Assembly: GCA_038503035.1 (NCBI GenBank)
Contig: JAVSML010018985.1
Coordinates: forward strand, 108,215-172,214
Direction of reading: 5' to 3'
DNA: 64,000 nucleotides
Source: Crocodylus rhombifer
Lineage: Eukaryota; Chordata; Crocodylia; Crocodylidae
The position numbers and the translations under genes were made by a program. Shown piece by piece: positions 1 to 12,129 of the stretch. The notes beneath the pieces are model-generated. The model was given only the letters and a program-made list of their open reading frames with translations. It was not told where the DNA came from and searched no databases. Position 1 is the first letter of the stretch. Each line of letters starts with the position of its first letter.

Positions 1-429
1 TTTCAAAAGGGGAGATTCAACATCTGAAAACTGTAGTGGCCCTTGCTGTCCTGGCAGTGGCTGGAGTGCCCCCTTAACACAGGACCTGACACATCTCCCT
101 TGTGACCTCTCAGATAGTATTTAGTGCTGGGGACCTGCACTCTGGCCTCCTAGAGCCTCACCCCTTCCTGGCTTATCGCTGTTTTCAGGGGCCTCAAGTC
201 AACATCCACCAGAGCTGTTGAATCACCTAAGGATTTAGTGGAAAATGTCTCTTGGATCTGCTGGGCCTTTCATCATTTCCTTTCTCTTCACTGAGCTGGG
301 CTAAACCAAGGAGATAACACTCACCACTCTCATCCCTTTGGGATTTGGAGTTTCAGTCTGTCTGTCTTGATTTTTCCCTGTTTGCCATCCTGGTTTCAGG
401 ATAGTAACTTTGGCTGTTGAATGTCTCTG
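1..429. other. Unassigned sequence at window start
   Basis: No repeat family, ORF or RNA gene is recognised here. A pyrimidine run followed by AG near 189 resembles a splice acceptor, but no convincing open exon with a donor follows it. Confidence 0.5.
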
Positions 430-1885
430 AGTGAAGATATAAGTGCAGTCAGGAACAGCATCATGTTAGGGGTCTGCTGTAGACCACAGAGTCAAGAGAA
501 GTAGTTTAATATGATACTCTTGGAAACAATGAAAGGGCAGGACCTGGTGGTACAGGACACTGCCATGTACCTCTATCAGCTGGAGAACCAACGTGATGGG
601 ACAGAGGCATCAAATTCTGGGAATGCTTCAGGCAGCCTTTCATATCAGAAGCTGGAGGGATTTACTATAGGTGCTACTTCAGATTTGGCTTGCACCAGCA
701 GGTAGGAATAGGTGGAAGGAAGTTTGGGGGAGAGGAACTGTAAAATGACAGAGTTCACAGTTCCCTGGGAAGGAAGGTGAGAGCCTCAGAATAAGGAGAA
801 CAGGGAAAGCAGACTTCAATAAACTTGAGGAATTCTGGCCTGTTGGGTCCTTGGGGAAGAAAATATGAGGGATAGAGGAATGCAGGCAAGCTAGTAGTTA
901 CTGAAAGAGACTGTAATTAAATAGATAATGGCAAACTATCCCTGTGCAAAAGGAAGACTGCAAGTTTAGCAAGAGACCACTGCAGCTAACGATCTGAAAT
1001 CGAAAAGGATTTGTACAAAAAGTGGAAACGGGAATATGTGGGTAGGGATGAGCATAGAAGCGGAAGACATGCCTACAGGGATAAAATCAGAGAGGCTAAC
1101 GAGCAAAATGCATTTTAATTAGCAATCACTATAAAAGGCAACAAAAAAGATTCTAAAAAAAGTATTAGACCTAAAAGGAAAGCAAACAGAAGCAGGTCCA
1201 TTACTAAAGGGGGAAGAAAATCAAATAAGTGATTATGCAGAGAAGGCTCAAACATTCTAAGCTTTCTTTGCTTGCTCCTTTACAGAAAGGTAAGCTAACC
1301 AGATTAAAAAAAAAAAAAAATTGAAAACATAATTTTAACAAGGAGATAGGAGTGCAGGCCAGGATAGGAAAGAACATGTTTAAAATATTTGAGTCAGATG
1401 CATTCAATTTGGTCGGAGACATGATGAGATTTCCCCTGAAGTCCTGAGAAAGTAACTTAATTGATCTCTGAACTATTGATGATGAATTTTTAGAACAGGA
1501 GATGTCCCAGAGTGCTGGAGAAGTGCTAATGTAATACCTGTCTCTCGGGGGGGAAAGGGGGGGCGTGTAAAAGGTAGCCCTGGGAATTATAGAGCAGCCA
1601 GTTCAACTTATATCCTGGGAATGTTTCTGAAGCAGAGTACTGTATTAAACAATCAATTGGGAAGTACCTAGGAAATGTTAGAATGATTTTTAAAAAGACA
1701 GCCTGGGTTAGTCGAGGACAGATATGTCAAACCAGTCTGACTTCCTTTTTCGACACAGTAATTCGCCTAGTGGGTACAGGGGAAGCAGTAGATGTGAGAG
1801 TCGGAGTGTATCACATCACAAATGCTTTTGATGCTGTCCCACGTGACATTCCCATCAGCAAACTAGGAAAGTAGGGTGTAGATGT
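430..1885 (+). mobile_element. Degenerate CR1-type LINE, endonuclease-RT region
   Basis: Broken reading frames on the plus strand resemble CR1 ORF2 in the expected order. Near 465 an endonuclease-like VCCRPQSQEK appears. Near 810 is GKADFNKLEEFW, the linker after the endonuclease. At about 985-1190 is a basic stretch with YKKWKREYVGRDEH and IKGNKK. At 1683-1874 is the start of the reverse transcriptase, with TSLTSFFDTVIRLV and GEAVDV followed by NAFDAVPRDI (motif A, normally KAFDTVPHD). Stops and frameshifts throughout make it a dead, old copy. The stretch 505-700 aligns poorly and could be divergent or inserted. The 3' part of the element is missing. Confidence 0.8.
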
Positions 1886-2406
1886 AATTACCTCAAACCT
1901 TAAAGAATGCACCCCATCCCACCCACTCCTGCTTCCCAGCATCTCCCCATCCTGCCCAGCTGCATTTCTCAGCCTTCCCAACCCTGTTCACACCTCGATC
2001 CTATGCAGACAGACACACTCTATCCACACTCCGGTCCCACCCTCTTCCACTCGCTCCCGTTCCCTGGCGAAGCCCTCCCTACTCCTCCAGGATCGCTCCC
2101 CGTCCCCACAGAAAGGCTGTGGCTGTCCTCAAAACCCCATCAAGCCTTCCCTCTCTCAATGAGCACTCAGTTCAGTTCAAAAGACCCACAGCAAGAAAAG
2201 AGAGGCCCTCTGGCCCTTCCGTCACCACAAAGAACAATGACAAAGGGTGCCCGGGAGCGTCACCACTTATGAAGGTAGTAACGAGACGCTCTCATTGCTG
2301 CCAGTTAGTCTCTGAACATGCCTATACACATGCAGCGAGGCTGCGCTGATGCACTGTGATTATAGCACGTCAGAGCGTGGTAATTACTGCACTCCAGCCT
2401 CACGTG
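1886..2406. other. C-rich unassigned sequence
   Basis: Strongly C-rich plus-strand composition at 1905-2230 opens two long overlapping frames (121 and 76 codons). Their proline/serine-rich composition follows from the base bias, and I see no domain. No repeat family is recognised. Confidence 0.4.
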
Positions 2407-2514
2407 TATCAGCATCCCTGTGCTGAAAAATGGCAGCAGTGGTGCTTGAACTAAACTTGTTGAAAGAGCTTTAAAGTGCCCACACCGCCATTTTTCAGCA
2501 TGGGGATGCTGATA
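2407..2514. repeat. Inverted repeat with 28-bp arms
   Basis: The arm at 2407-2434 (TATCAGCATCCCTGTGCTGA onward) is the reverse complement of 2487-2514 with 26 of 28 positions matching. They are separated by a 52-bp spacer. The form suits a MITE or foldback element. No target duplication was identified, so the family is unassigned. Confidence 0.75.
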
Positions 2515-2531
2515 TATCTGATGATCTGGGC

Positions 2532-2572
2532 GCTTTAATTAGAGTGGCTTTTGGAGCTGCTCTAATTAAAGC
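2532..2572. repeat. Perfect 13-bp hairpin
   Basis: GCTTTAATTAGAG at 2532-2544 is exactly complementary to CTCTAATTAAAGC at 2560-2572, with a 15-bp loop. It lies 17 bp after the larger inverted repeat and could belong to the same foldback element. Confidence 0.75.
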
Positions 2573-3709
2573 ACCCCCCACGCCCCCGAAAACATGCATA
2601 AATACCTGAAGGTGCCGCCCTGCCCTGACTTTTGTCTGATTTCAGATGAGCGTGGCTAACTACCTCTACTCATTTTCCAGTCTGAATCACTTCTTGTTTT
2701 TGTCTGCCTTTGTTTTCCACATGCCCGGGCCCCTTTTTCTTTGCTTTCAGTGATTAAAAAGCTTATGCAAGTGTTGTTAATGGTTGGCTTGTGTGTAGCG
2801 CCAGGGATTGATCTTGATGTGGTCAGTAAGACATAAAGAGTGTGCATGCGCCATTTCCCGTACTGGAAACCTCCACTCAGCTCCGTTCAGAAGTGTTGAT
2901 TGTTTTTCAGTCTTTTAGCCAGTTTTCTTTCTGTAGGAATGTTCCCTTCTAAGCCAGCTTGAATAAATAATGCTGTTCTATAATCGGAAGTTGTCTGCCT
3001 AGGATCATGGATAAATAGGATTGCTTTATAATAATAGCGGGGGCTGGTTGCACTGCTGTTTCAGTATTAAGTAGCACTTAACGGTGACAATGGCACTTCC
3101 ATTATGAGACACTTTTTTTTAGTTGCTTTATAAACCTTGCCAAACCCTGATTGTTCGGCTGAAATTTTCCATTCCAGGTGTATGCCTCTGGCACGATCAT
3201 TATGGAAATTTCACCGAAATTGGGTTACGTATGGACCAGGGAAAATGCTAACCCCTCATCCCCCAAAACCCCCCAACAAAAAACCCTGCCAAACCCACAA
3301 AGAAACCCCATGCTGGTAAACATTTCTTAGAAAGCTTCAGTGCACCTGTACTTTAGAGGAGGGAATCAGAGTTCAGCAGCAGGTGGAATTTTTGTTCGGG
3401 TGATGTCTTTTTTTGTTCAAGTGAAAATCTATCCAGGTTTGGCCAAGCCTTGAGCCTTTGAAAAGGAGCAGTTGTTACATGTTTAGCAGAGGCTTAAATG
3501 CGATCAGCTAAAATCTCCAAAGACTCCTTTTGTGTTGGGCATGCTCCCACCCAAGCATCAGCTCTACTTTTTCTGCATCGCAGCTTCAGGCCGCAGAAGG
3601 ACTGTTGGCTGTGGTCTGGGAGTGCAACTGGAGATTAGTTTCCTATGCTGTCAGCAGGCCCCAGGAGCATGGAGAGGGAAGTTACCTTCTGCAAATACAG
3701 AGAAAAGGG
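2573..3709. other. Unassigned sequence
   Basis: AT-moderate sequence without recognised repeats. Short open frames near 3137-3319 and 3530-3732 show no domain and no splice context. Confidence 0.4.
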
Positions 3710-3777
3710 CACGTCTACATGTGACTTTTTAATGCGCATTAGCCTAGTTAACGCACATTAACAAACATGTAGATGTG
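3710..3777. repeat. Hairpin MITE-like inverted repeat
   Basis: CACGTCTACATGTGACTT at 3710 onward pairs with the reverse complement of the segment ending CATGTAGATGTG at 3777. The arms of about 29 bp are imperfect and separated by about 10 bp. The TCTACATGT ends and the internal TTAATGCGCATTA resemble small foldback DNA elements of reptile genomes; that family link is from memory and not verified. Confidence 0.6.
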
Positions 3778-3867
3778 TGAAAGTGATCTCCGGCAAGCTC
3801 TCGCCCCCTCTAGTGCTGATCCACATAAAGGATGGCAAGCTACAAGACGAGGCATGCAGTCAGTGTC

Positions 3868-3945
3868 ACCGCTCGCTCAAGTGGTAGAGCTCTGTGCCAT
3901 GGACCTGGAGATCCCGGCCTTGGGCTCTCCTGTGGGGGAGCCGCC
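3868..3945 (+). repeat. Possible tRNA-derived SINE head
   Basis: The stretch GCTCAAGTGGTAGAGCTCT near 3876 resembles a tRNA D-arm/A-box (consensus TRGYNNARNGG). A weak GGAGATCCCGGCC-like block lies about 35 bp downstream where a B-box would fall. The match is partial and no poly-A or tandem tail was delimited, so this is tentative. Confidence 0.3.
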
Positions 3946-4509
3946 TGGCTGAGTGCCTGAGAGAGGCTGAAAGTATTCACCAATTTTGCTTGAGAGTTTT
4001 TGGATGCTGTGTTGCCAGCTGGCATGGAGAGGAGTGAGCGTGGGGCTAGGCACCCCAATGAGCTAACCAGCCCCAGCTGGTGCTGAGCGGGCTGTCTGGC
4101 CTGACTGGCTACACCCCCTAAGCAGCTGCCCTCCAGGTGCCTTCCTGCTGGAGCAGCTTCTTTGCCCTGCTCATCTCCAGCCCTGGCTCCCGGATCCTGG
4201 CTTAGTCTTTCCCTCTGCTCCTCCCCTATCTTAGTTTCTCTTCCTTTCTGGCTGCTCCTGGTTCTCATCATGCCTTCTGCATCTTGGTGGCTCCAGTTCC
4301 TGACTTTACTTTTTGGATATTTCCCCCAACCCAGGGGCCTGACTTACCTACTCTACACCTCACTCCTGACAGATTTTTCAGTGCATTTAACCTCATACGG
4401 CCTGTTGTGTGTTCAACACAGCTTCATTGACTCCAGCTGAGGCTGTGAGTGCCTAGCACTTTTATCAGTCAGAGCCCAGGGTCTCCAGAGGATGAGAGGC
4501 ATGCGATTT
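3946..4509. other. Unassigned sequence
   Basis: Contains overlapping open frames on both strands (143 codons minus at 3840-4271, 92 codons plus at 4162-4440) with low-complexity composition and no recognisable domain. Possibly the body of the SINE-like unit just upstream. Confidence 0.35.
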
Positions 4510-5879
4510 CTGATCACCAGGGATCCTGGTTTTTCCTGATTTAAAATGGCAAATTCTCTGATTAAAATATATATAGGTATGAGTTGAATGCAATGTTTTA
4601 TTGATATATTTACAGTTTTAAAGCAACTTGGAAGCCTACCAGTGCTTCAGTCACTATAATAAAATAAATTCTAAATACCTATACATTTTGGTATTTGATT
4701 TTGGGTTTTTTATTATGGAAAATCAGAGCTTCTCCTACCCCTTTTGCTCACAGAACGCAGGTCCAGGCCCCTCACTCCCAAGCCACAGCCCCCCAGCCCT
4801 GCCAGTGCCCCTTGCTCCCCACCCACACCCCCCTGGGCCCTGCCCGTGCTCCTCACTCCCCGCCATAGCCCCCTGGCCCTGCTGGTGCTCCTTGCCCCCC
4901 CCCCCCCCCCCAGCCCTGCCAGAGGGGCTCCTCATCTGCCGGGTCTGCAGCCCCTTGCCCCCCACAGCAGCACCCGAGCTCTGGCTGCTGCCCACGGGAG
5001 GTGGTGGCTGCTGCAGCCTGAGCATGGAGCCCGGCTTGCTCTCCCTTGCATGTGACACAGCTGGAGTGGAGCCTGTGGACAGGGGTGGGCTGCAAGCTGT
5101 GGGCTCAGGCTCGGGCTCCCCCAGGGCCCCTGCAGCCCGGCAGGCAGGACACGGTGCTGCAGGGCTGGGCGGGGGAGCTCCTTGCTGCTGTGAGCTCCGC
5201 ACTGCCCTGGCGATGTGTCCCCTGCCTGCCCTGCAGCAGTGAGGGGCAGAACCCCATGCTGCCCTCAGAGCAGCATGGCACTCACAGCAGCAAGTAGCTT
5301 CCCCGCTGAGCCCCACTCTGCCCTGCCACGCTGCGTTCCACCCGCTGGGCCCCAGGGGAGAGCAGCAGGGCAGGGAGCCTCATCCTGCCCTGTGCACAAA
5401 TCTGGGTCCCCTTGCCATCCCCGGGAGTGCGTGCAGTGGCGGGGAGCCAGCCCCACTCCCTACCCCCTGGATGAGCTGCCTGTGGCTCTGTCCCACTTCC
5501 TGCCAGGGCTTTGCAGCCACATATTCTGGCCCTGGGCTCCAAGCCCCCTAGCCCTGTCCAACTCCCTCCTTCTGCCCCTGTGGGGGCCTCAATCCCCCCC
5601 ACCCCCTGCACTTACCTATGGGAGCTGCTGTCCAGGCAGCCCGGTGGCTACGTGCATATATATGCACGTGGCACCTCTGCCTGAGCACCCTGTCCTGCTC
5701 CCCCCAGCCCCTCGCAGGATGAATCTGCCAGCCTGCATAGAGCTTTTTGCAAAAGTGCAAAATCCACGTGTTTCTCCGTGAAATTGAGAAATCCGCATTT
5801 TTCCTTGGGTAAAGGGGAAAATCCACGTTTTTGTCCATCTCCCCGTGGGAAATGTAAAATCCAGATCCCTGCTGATCAC
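4510..5879. mobile_element. Non-autonomous hAT-type DNA transposon with 8-bp TSD
   Basis: The element spans 4518-5871 (1,354 bp). It starts CAGGGATCCTGGTTTTT and ends with the inverted counterpart; the reverse complement of the right end reads CAGGGATCTGGATTTT. An identical 8-bp direct repeat CTGATCAC flanks it at 4510-4517 and 5872-5879. Terminal CAGGG plus an 8-bp duplication is diagnostic of the hAT superfamily. The interior is very GC-rich (4,740-5,620), contains a C17 run at 4895-4911, and carries no transposase. The long shadow ORFs inside (up to 204 codons) are proline/alanine-rich by-products of composition. Near the right end a phrase like AAATCCACGTTTTT recurs in diverged form. Confidence 0.88.
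4895..4911 (+). repeat. Poly-C run (17 C)
   Basis: Homopolymer of 17 C inside the hAT-type element. It is prone to length error in both replication and sequencing. Confidence 0.9.
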
Positions 5880-8329
5880 CTGTGGGAAATCTGAATTCAG
5901 CAATTTTCCTAGCCCCATGCAGGAAGCCTGTGGTAGACCTCATGGGAGAAGCCAGTTCTCCAGGGTTGCATCCAATTCCCTACCCATGCAACTTTCTTTT
6001 CCTTGCCTCATTCACTACGCACCATCCGACTTCCGGAACAAAGGAATAGATGCCCACAAACCTGGTCCCATTGTCCAGGGCAGGTCAGTCCTGTGCATCG
6101 AATGAGAGGGTGTCCTGTGTGACAGATAGCTTGTGAACATGTAGGCAAATCTGCCTTATAATGCATACATGGAGGGGCCAAGAGAAGGCTGCACAGGCAC
6201 CCTTAGCACACCAGCATTTCCTAACCTTTGAGTGCCTTACATTGCAATCTGAATGATGTATACGTAACCTCGATATTTGGTGCAATTTTTATTAAATCAT
6301 GAAGCGGTCATCCAAGTTAAATTGTATGAATTCAGTTTTTAAACTGTTCTGCATTCTGTTGTACAGAAGCCTTTGGTTTACGGCCAGAACTGATTAGTGA
6401 AGGTAGATTGGAGCCGCAACCTTATGCAAGCAGTGATTTTTCGCAATGGGGTTTGAATGGGAGGTCTCGGTCCACTCCATTGCGTTCGAAGACAAGTCTG
6501 AGCACAGTGATAGCATTTGACTAATAAAAATAACACTTGCTGACTTAACTGCTCACGCAGAGGCACTGTAGTGTGCAGTCTGGGAAAGAGTTGTCGAGTG
6601 ATATGATATATAGAGGCATGTGCAAAGAATTTGCCAAAAAATTTAATTTAAAAAAATAAGCCAGGAAACTAGTTTGAATAGTTGCAATAGCATAAGCAAG
6701 CAATGGATAAATAGGCTGTTGAATGTATTTTGGGCTTATATCCTTTAATTAAAATGAGGGATATTCTTTACGTTTTTTTGTGTTCAGTAGCTAGATGTTT
6801 TGTGATACCGAATAGTTTTCTTATGTTTTCTTAAAATGTTGTTTTATAGCACAGATGTGGGAAATGTTGGAATATTCAGAGTAATCACAAAACTATTCTC
6901 ATAAGAACTAAAACATGAAGAAACTGAGGTCTTTGTCAAAAATAAACAGAGCGCCAAAAATAACAATTTGCATCCCTCAAACTCAAATGAAACCTGATCC
7001 AGACTTTGGGAAGGCCATAAAAGTGGAGGGAGACAGAGCTCAGGAACACATGCAGATTGGATTACTGGTGTTTGTTTAAATTTCTTCCCTTCAGAGTTTT
7101 AATAACGTAGAAGTGAAACAAAGCCCTCTCCTCCATTTTACTTCTGGTGGTAGAGGTATATTTGAAAGTGTGTGTGCATCTGTGTTGCTCCTTTGCCAAG
7201 AAATAGTATAAAAAGAGGTTGGAAACTTGGTCTTTCCTAACACTTGTTGCTGATTAATTTGCTCACTCTCTATCTTATTATATATATCTTCCCTCCCCAT
7301 ACAAAAAGAAATTAGAAATCTCTTCTTCCTCCCATTCAGTCAGGGTAGGGACATTTGCTATTGCATATTTCTGTGTTTTTTCCAGACTAACTTTAAACTT
7401 GTATCTCATTTTCTTGAAAGATTATTCATCATTTTAATATCTCTCAGGACACAGTAAGCTTTTCCTGACAATTGTCTTGAATTTTCTTGGTCTCAGTTTC
7501 TGCTTGTTGCTCTTAATTTGAATTCCGCCTCCTCTTTCAACTCCTTTATTTAGTGTTCCTGCACTTCACATCGCCATAAACCACAATCTTATCTCCTCGA
7601 AGCAATTGTTTACCAGCTATTTGTTGTTTGTTGCTTTCATATTTGACTATGTCAAGGCTCCTAATAGCTCAGCGCCTCCAGCCCTCTAATAGTTTGTGTT
7701 GCTTCTCCTTCATCTCACTCTATTTTTAAATTCTGATATTTTTGGAATTTTTACACAGGACAGTTTCCTAACTCAAAAAATGTAGCATCTAACATGGAGA
7801 ATTCATGCATGTCCCCTGGACAGACAAAGAGAAATCTCTCATAGACGTGTTCAGTTTGGTGATTGCTTAGGAGCAAGTGTTTATGAAGTCATATTATTGG
7901 GTACCCGATGCCTTCGTTTGCACATAGCAGATGTAAAGTCCCAAACAGCCATACTGTTCTACTTGGTGCTTTAAAGTGGGAAGTTTCCCAAAGCTGAAAA
8001 CAACTATAAGTCAGATCAAACTTGAAAAGAAAAATGAGTATTTGTTGGGGACTGTAAGCACATTTTATTAGAAGCCCCAGAGAGCTTCAGTCCGACAATC
8101 AAGAAAGAAATCTACATTAGATAATACACAGAGTCTAGCTTGGAGGGTAAGTGAAAGCAGACATTTGGTAATATATCGTTATGGATAAACATAGGGAAAA
8201 GGTAGTTGAGAGCAATTCATATAATTAATTCTCTTTCAGTGTTCATGTAATTAGAATTAGTTTGCAAGCTTCATTTTGCCCATTGGCTTTAAAAAACTCA
8301 TTTTTTGAGGAAATAGAAACAAACCACTT
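5880..8329. other. Unassigned AT-rich sequence
   Basis: About 2.4 kb without recognised repeats, RNA genes or exons. All open frames are short (at most 86 codons) and lack domains. AT-rich patches at 6,590-6,850 and 7,240-7,760. Confidence 0.4.
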
Positions 8330-9560
8330 GTGATGGCAGAACCCAAGTCAAGGACTATCTCTGTTCAGACTACCGACAATGGGCGTGCCTGTCATCTGTC
8401 CGGGAGACGACCACTGCGGTTGTGGCTACTCAGATTTATGGAAAGGTATCTTAAAAATGGAGAGACAAAACTCAAGCCTCACCCTGTGTCCGTTTGTGAT
8501 CTCACCACGCACCCCTGTTCTCTGCTACCTCCCATTTCCTAGGGGGGAGAATGGTGCCTCGCTCTAGGGGATTCTGGAATCCCGGTACAGAGCAGAATAA
8601 AGGTCTGAAAGGTCTTGGCTCCAGGGAATCAGTACCAAAGAGTAAACGGGCACCAACAGCTTCTTTAGGCTGCAAGGACCAGATTTCCTCTGGTGCTGTA
8701 TTGGCACAATTCTCCCGGGACTGAGTTTCATGTGGAAACCTGCAGCACTGACCTCCTCATTGCCAGTACTGATCACAACCTTTGGATGCTGTCATTAGGT
8801 ATCTTGGCACTGGATATTATGGCTCGAAAGCCTGTCCCAGTACTATCGTGTTTACACAGGCTCAGTACCAGAGTCTCTTATACAGAACTCCTTAAGAGAT
8901 GTGAAGATGTCATCTCTAAACCTTCAGCTCTTCTCCCTCCCCTTGACATGGCACCCACCGGAGGACTGTTCCACCTATGGAAGAAGCCGAGTCTCTTTCC
9001 TGTTCTTCTCCATGGCTCAGCAAATGATCCTCCTTTATTTGCCGTCTTCTCCCTCCTGGGTGGCTCAGTGGACTTCCAGAGCCAGCACCAGCAGGGGATG
9101 TAGAAAGATGACAAAGATTCTTGCAGACCCCATCACAGTGTCCTTCCATGTGCCCTCTCCCTCCTCTTTCCTCTCAGGCCTGGTCCTAGTAGTCTCCTGG
9201 GAGCATGAAACCTTATTCTCAAACCTCTCCTGTGCTGTGTCCAGGCCTGTGTCCTCTTCCCCAAGAATGCAAATCCAACCTCAGCTTCTCCTGCCTCAGC
9301 TACCAAAGAGTGAAGGAATGGACAGTAGGGAGATCAGGAGTTTTCTGTACTTTGGGTGATAGCTGCTTCATCACCCAATGAGGCAATCAGTCTGTCTTCC
9401 TGGGACCCAAAAGATGAGTTTTATGGTCTTCTAACACAAGCTATAGAGCTACAGAAATCTTGACCAGAAATCCAGGACGAGCAGCACAAACTGCAGAATA
9501 TAATCACACAGCAAAATGAGGCAGACAAAGGATGCCAATAAATTAGGGATCTTTCCTCCA
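8330..9560. other. C/T-rich unassigned region, possibly an eroded retroelement
   Basis: Several frames stay open for 70-152 codons on the plus strand (longest 8901-9359). The codon content is serine/leucine/proline-rich and I see no complete domain. GTACC and GTACT words recur between 8590 and 8880. That pattern reminded me of gag regions of DIRS-like retrotransposons, but no zinc knuckle, protease or RT motif supports it. C/T bias alone could explain the open frames. Confidence 0.25.
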
Positions 9561-10524
9561 CTATCTTCTAAAGGTCAGATAGAAAGTACCAGGGCTGTCC
9601 TTGGACTGCCCAGCTGTTTCCCTGCCTCTGTGTCCTGATTCTAGATCTGATCACTCATTGCTGACTCTGCTTGGACTAGGACCTCTGCTTCTGCCTCACG
9701 TCTTGGGTTGTTTGAACTCGACATTCACAAGTATTCCCTGGCCTTCCTCTGTCCAGCGCTTTGGCCTTGGCTCAAACCCTGGCTGTAGCTCAGACCTCAT
9801 CCAACAGCTTGTGCGAACCACCAGCCAGCCCCTGTACATAACACAGCTCCTGACTCCAGGTTCATTAGTTCTCCAGACATCTGGAGGGAGGTTGACATGA
9901 ATGAGAGCTCCCAGAACTGCTTCTCCTGGGAGTGTCCTAAGAAGTAGAGCTTTCACCCAAAGAAATCCTATTCTGCCCCAAAGCTCTAAGTGTGAGTGTT
10001 CAACTGTAAATCCTTGCTCTTAAAATAAGGCATCCTGGTCTGGAATAAATTCTTGAACCTACCTGATGAATTGCCAAGAGACCAATGGGATGAACTAAAG
10101 AGACTGATGCTGGAAGACCAATTCCCAGTAAGAAGCTGACTGCATACTGTGTCCATGTCTCTGCTCTGCCAGTGAAGACCACGGCATCTCAGCATGTGTG
10201 TCGTTTGGCATTGTTGTTTGTCCTTTCAGCACTTAAACCATACTGGGTTCATTATGGTACAAAAAAAAGATGCTGGCCCTGTCCCAAAGAGCACAGCCTG
10301 CCTTGAGATGTAATGGGACAAAAGAGGTAACCAACAGGAAGCTGGGAGATGAAGAGCAAAAAGCACAGCAGTAATATCACACCATCATCTCAGCTTAGCT
10401 GTGTGTGCTGTGTTGAGTCAGGACTAGGTTTTTTTATGGCATTGCTTTTTATGTGCATCATGAAAGAGTAAATCTTAAATTGGGATTTGAATAACAATAG
10501 TACGTTGGCTTGATTTACCAGAGG
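9561..10524. other. Unassigned sequence
   Basis: Open frames at 9601-9900 (+) and 9696-9956 (-) overlap each other and carry no domain. No repeat family recognised. Confidence 0.4.
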
Positions 10525-10690
10525 TGTGAGCATGGCGTGTGACTTTGGGCAAGGTGTGTCATTTTTCTGTCTTAGCTTCCCTGTCTGTAAAGTGAGAGTG
10601 ACAGTACTACTTCCTGGGGTCGGTCACAGAGGCTTATTAATATGAGTAAAACACTTTGGATTTGTGCAGTGAAAAATGGGCTGTGTCATG
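10525..10690 (+). repeat. MIR SINE (plus orientation)
   Basis: GTGTGACTTTGGGCAAG near 10537 followed by TCCCTGTCTGTAAAGTGAGA near 10577 matches the conserved core and downstream part of MIR. AAAACACTTTGGAT follows at the position of the MIR tail. MIR is an ancient amniote SINE, so the divergence is expected. The tRNA-derived head is not clear. Confidence 0.75.
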
Positions 10691-10747
10691 ATCGTGTCAC
10701 AGACAAAGGAGGTAGTCAGTCCTCATCACAAAGGAGATAGTTCTGTC

Positions 10748-11056
10748 CAGGCCACACCTGAAGACTGTATTCTATTAACGTAATGTAGCGGAGGATGAGG
10801 TGATGAAGTGGTGAAAGGACATAATTGCTCCAAAGCTGTAAGGGCTGTGGAGGCTGGGAAAATAGTTAAGATACAGAAAGGCTTACAAGTAGGAGTGATG
10901 AAATAAAGCTGAGAGGAGACTGTTAGGGAAAACTTTCCCAGCCATAAGAGTGATGAGTCTGTGCAGCAGCCTTCCTAGGGAAATGATGGAAACCCATCAC
11001 TTGGGACATTTAAAACTTGACAGCATCTTAATAAATGTACCTCGAGGAGCGATGCT
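10748..11056 (+). mobile_element. CR1/L3-type LINE 3' fragment
   Basis: Frames on the plus strand recall the end of a CR1/L3 ORF2. Near 10930-11030, phrases such as MSLCSSLPREMMETHHLG and LKLDSIL align with the consensus in which two hydrophobic patches precede LP.E. and FK..LD. Highly eroded. Confidence 0.55.
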
Positions 11057-12129
11057 GAATTAACGGGATGAACAAATAAGCAAATGAAAGTGCAACTGTC
11101 TGGCCTGTTCAGCTATGTACTCTTGAAAGATTTTGCGAACAGTATGGTTTCAGAGCGGTGAATATAAATCCACATAATGACTCTTAGCTGTGCTAGTAGG
11201 AATTTTGTACTTCATTTTGCATTGTGGGATCCTGCCAGTAGTGTAACCCTTGACCACTTTGTTATTTTCTAGTGCTGTCCTCCTTGCATTGGGCCTTTTA
11301 CTAAATTAGCATGAGAACTCATCTTGATCTATGTCTCAGCTCCCCTTTCTTCCCTGCCCAAAGGAACTGTGATCTGTGGATGCTTAGGGCATGCATTTCA
11401 TCATTTTCATTTAGTTTAATAAATATCTAAAACAATTTGTTTTCATCCCTCCCCATTTATGTCAAAGGAATTCAAATGCATTATGTCTGCCTTTTTTTCT
11501 TTCTCGGTTTTTGGTTCCTGGTTAAACAAGATTCCCTTACTGTGTTCTGTGTGCTACTGCCATTAAAGTGGAGGAATGGTGTAACAGGAGAAAAGAGATG
11601 GAGGAAGAAGACCATGACTCTTGAGCAATATCCAGTAGACATTTACATGTAATATATGCTGTGAACTGTTAGGTTCTTACCTATATCTTGGAATGGGAAA
11701 GCAGAAGAAAGGAAAGGAGAAAAGTAAAGGGTGGAAACAAAAGAAAAGTTGAAGTATGGGTGTATGATACCTTGGTTTGTTGGAAAGGTTACAGCATGGT
11801 TGTAGTGACATAAAGTATTTTTAATAAATTATCCATAACATGGCATCATAGGGGTGCACAGCCAACAGTTTGAGAGTCCCTCTGGTTGGTCTCTGGTCCC
11901 TGTTTTCATTAGTAAGAGCCGGTTACCCACAGTAATGTCCAGTTACCTTGTACACAAAGGTCCTGAACATGATCAGGTAAGCTTGTTGCACATGCCTGTC
12001 TGTCTCCAGTCTCCAAGGTGCAGTTGGGCACCTTTTTATAAAATGAAGAAAGGCTGCAGGAAATAGTCCTTCATGGCAAAGATAGGCATTTAAGGCCATG
12101 GATATTTAGGCATTGAACTCCCATTGAAA
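11057..12129. other. Unassigned sequence
   Basis: No recognised repeat, RNA gene or exon. Open frames at 11437-11652 and 11854-12066 look like chance. Confidence 0.4.

Noticed and set aside
4628..5781. Overlapping ORFs of 204, 193 and 188 codons
   Set aside because: They lie wholly inside the GC-rich hAT element, overlap on both strands and are proline/alanine/glycine-rich with no domain. They are compositional artefacts.
8330..9360. DIRS or other retroelement gag
   Set aside because: Kept only as a low-confidence remark: recurring GTACC words and long C/T-rich frames are suggestive, but no zinc knuckle, protease, RT or recombinase motif is present.
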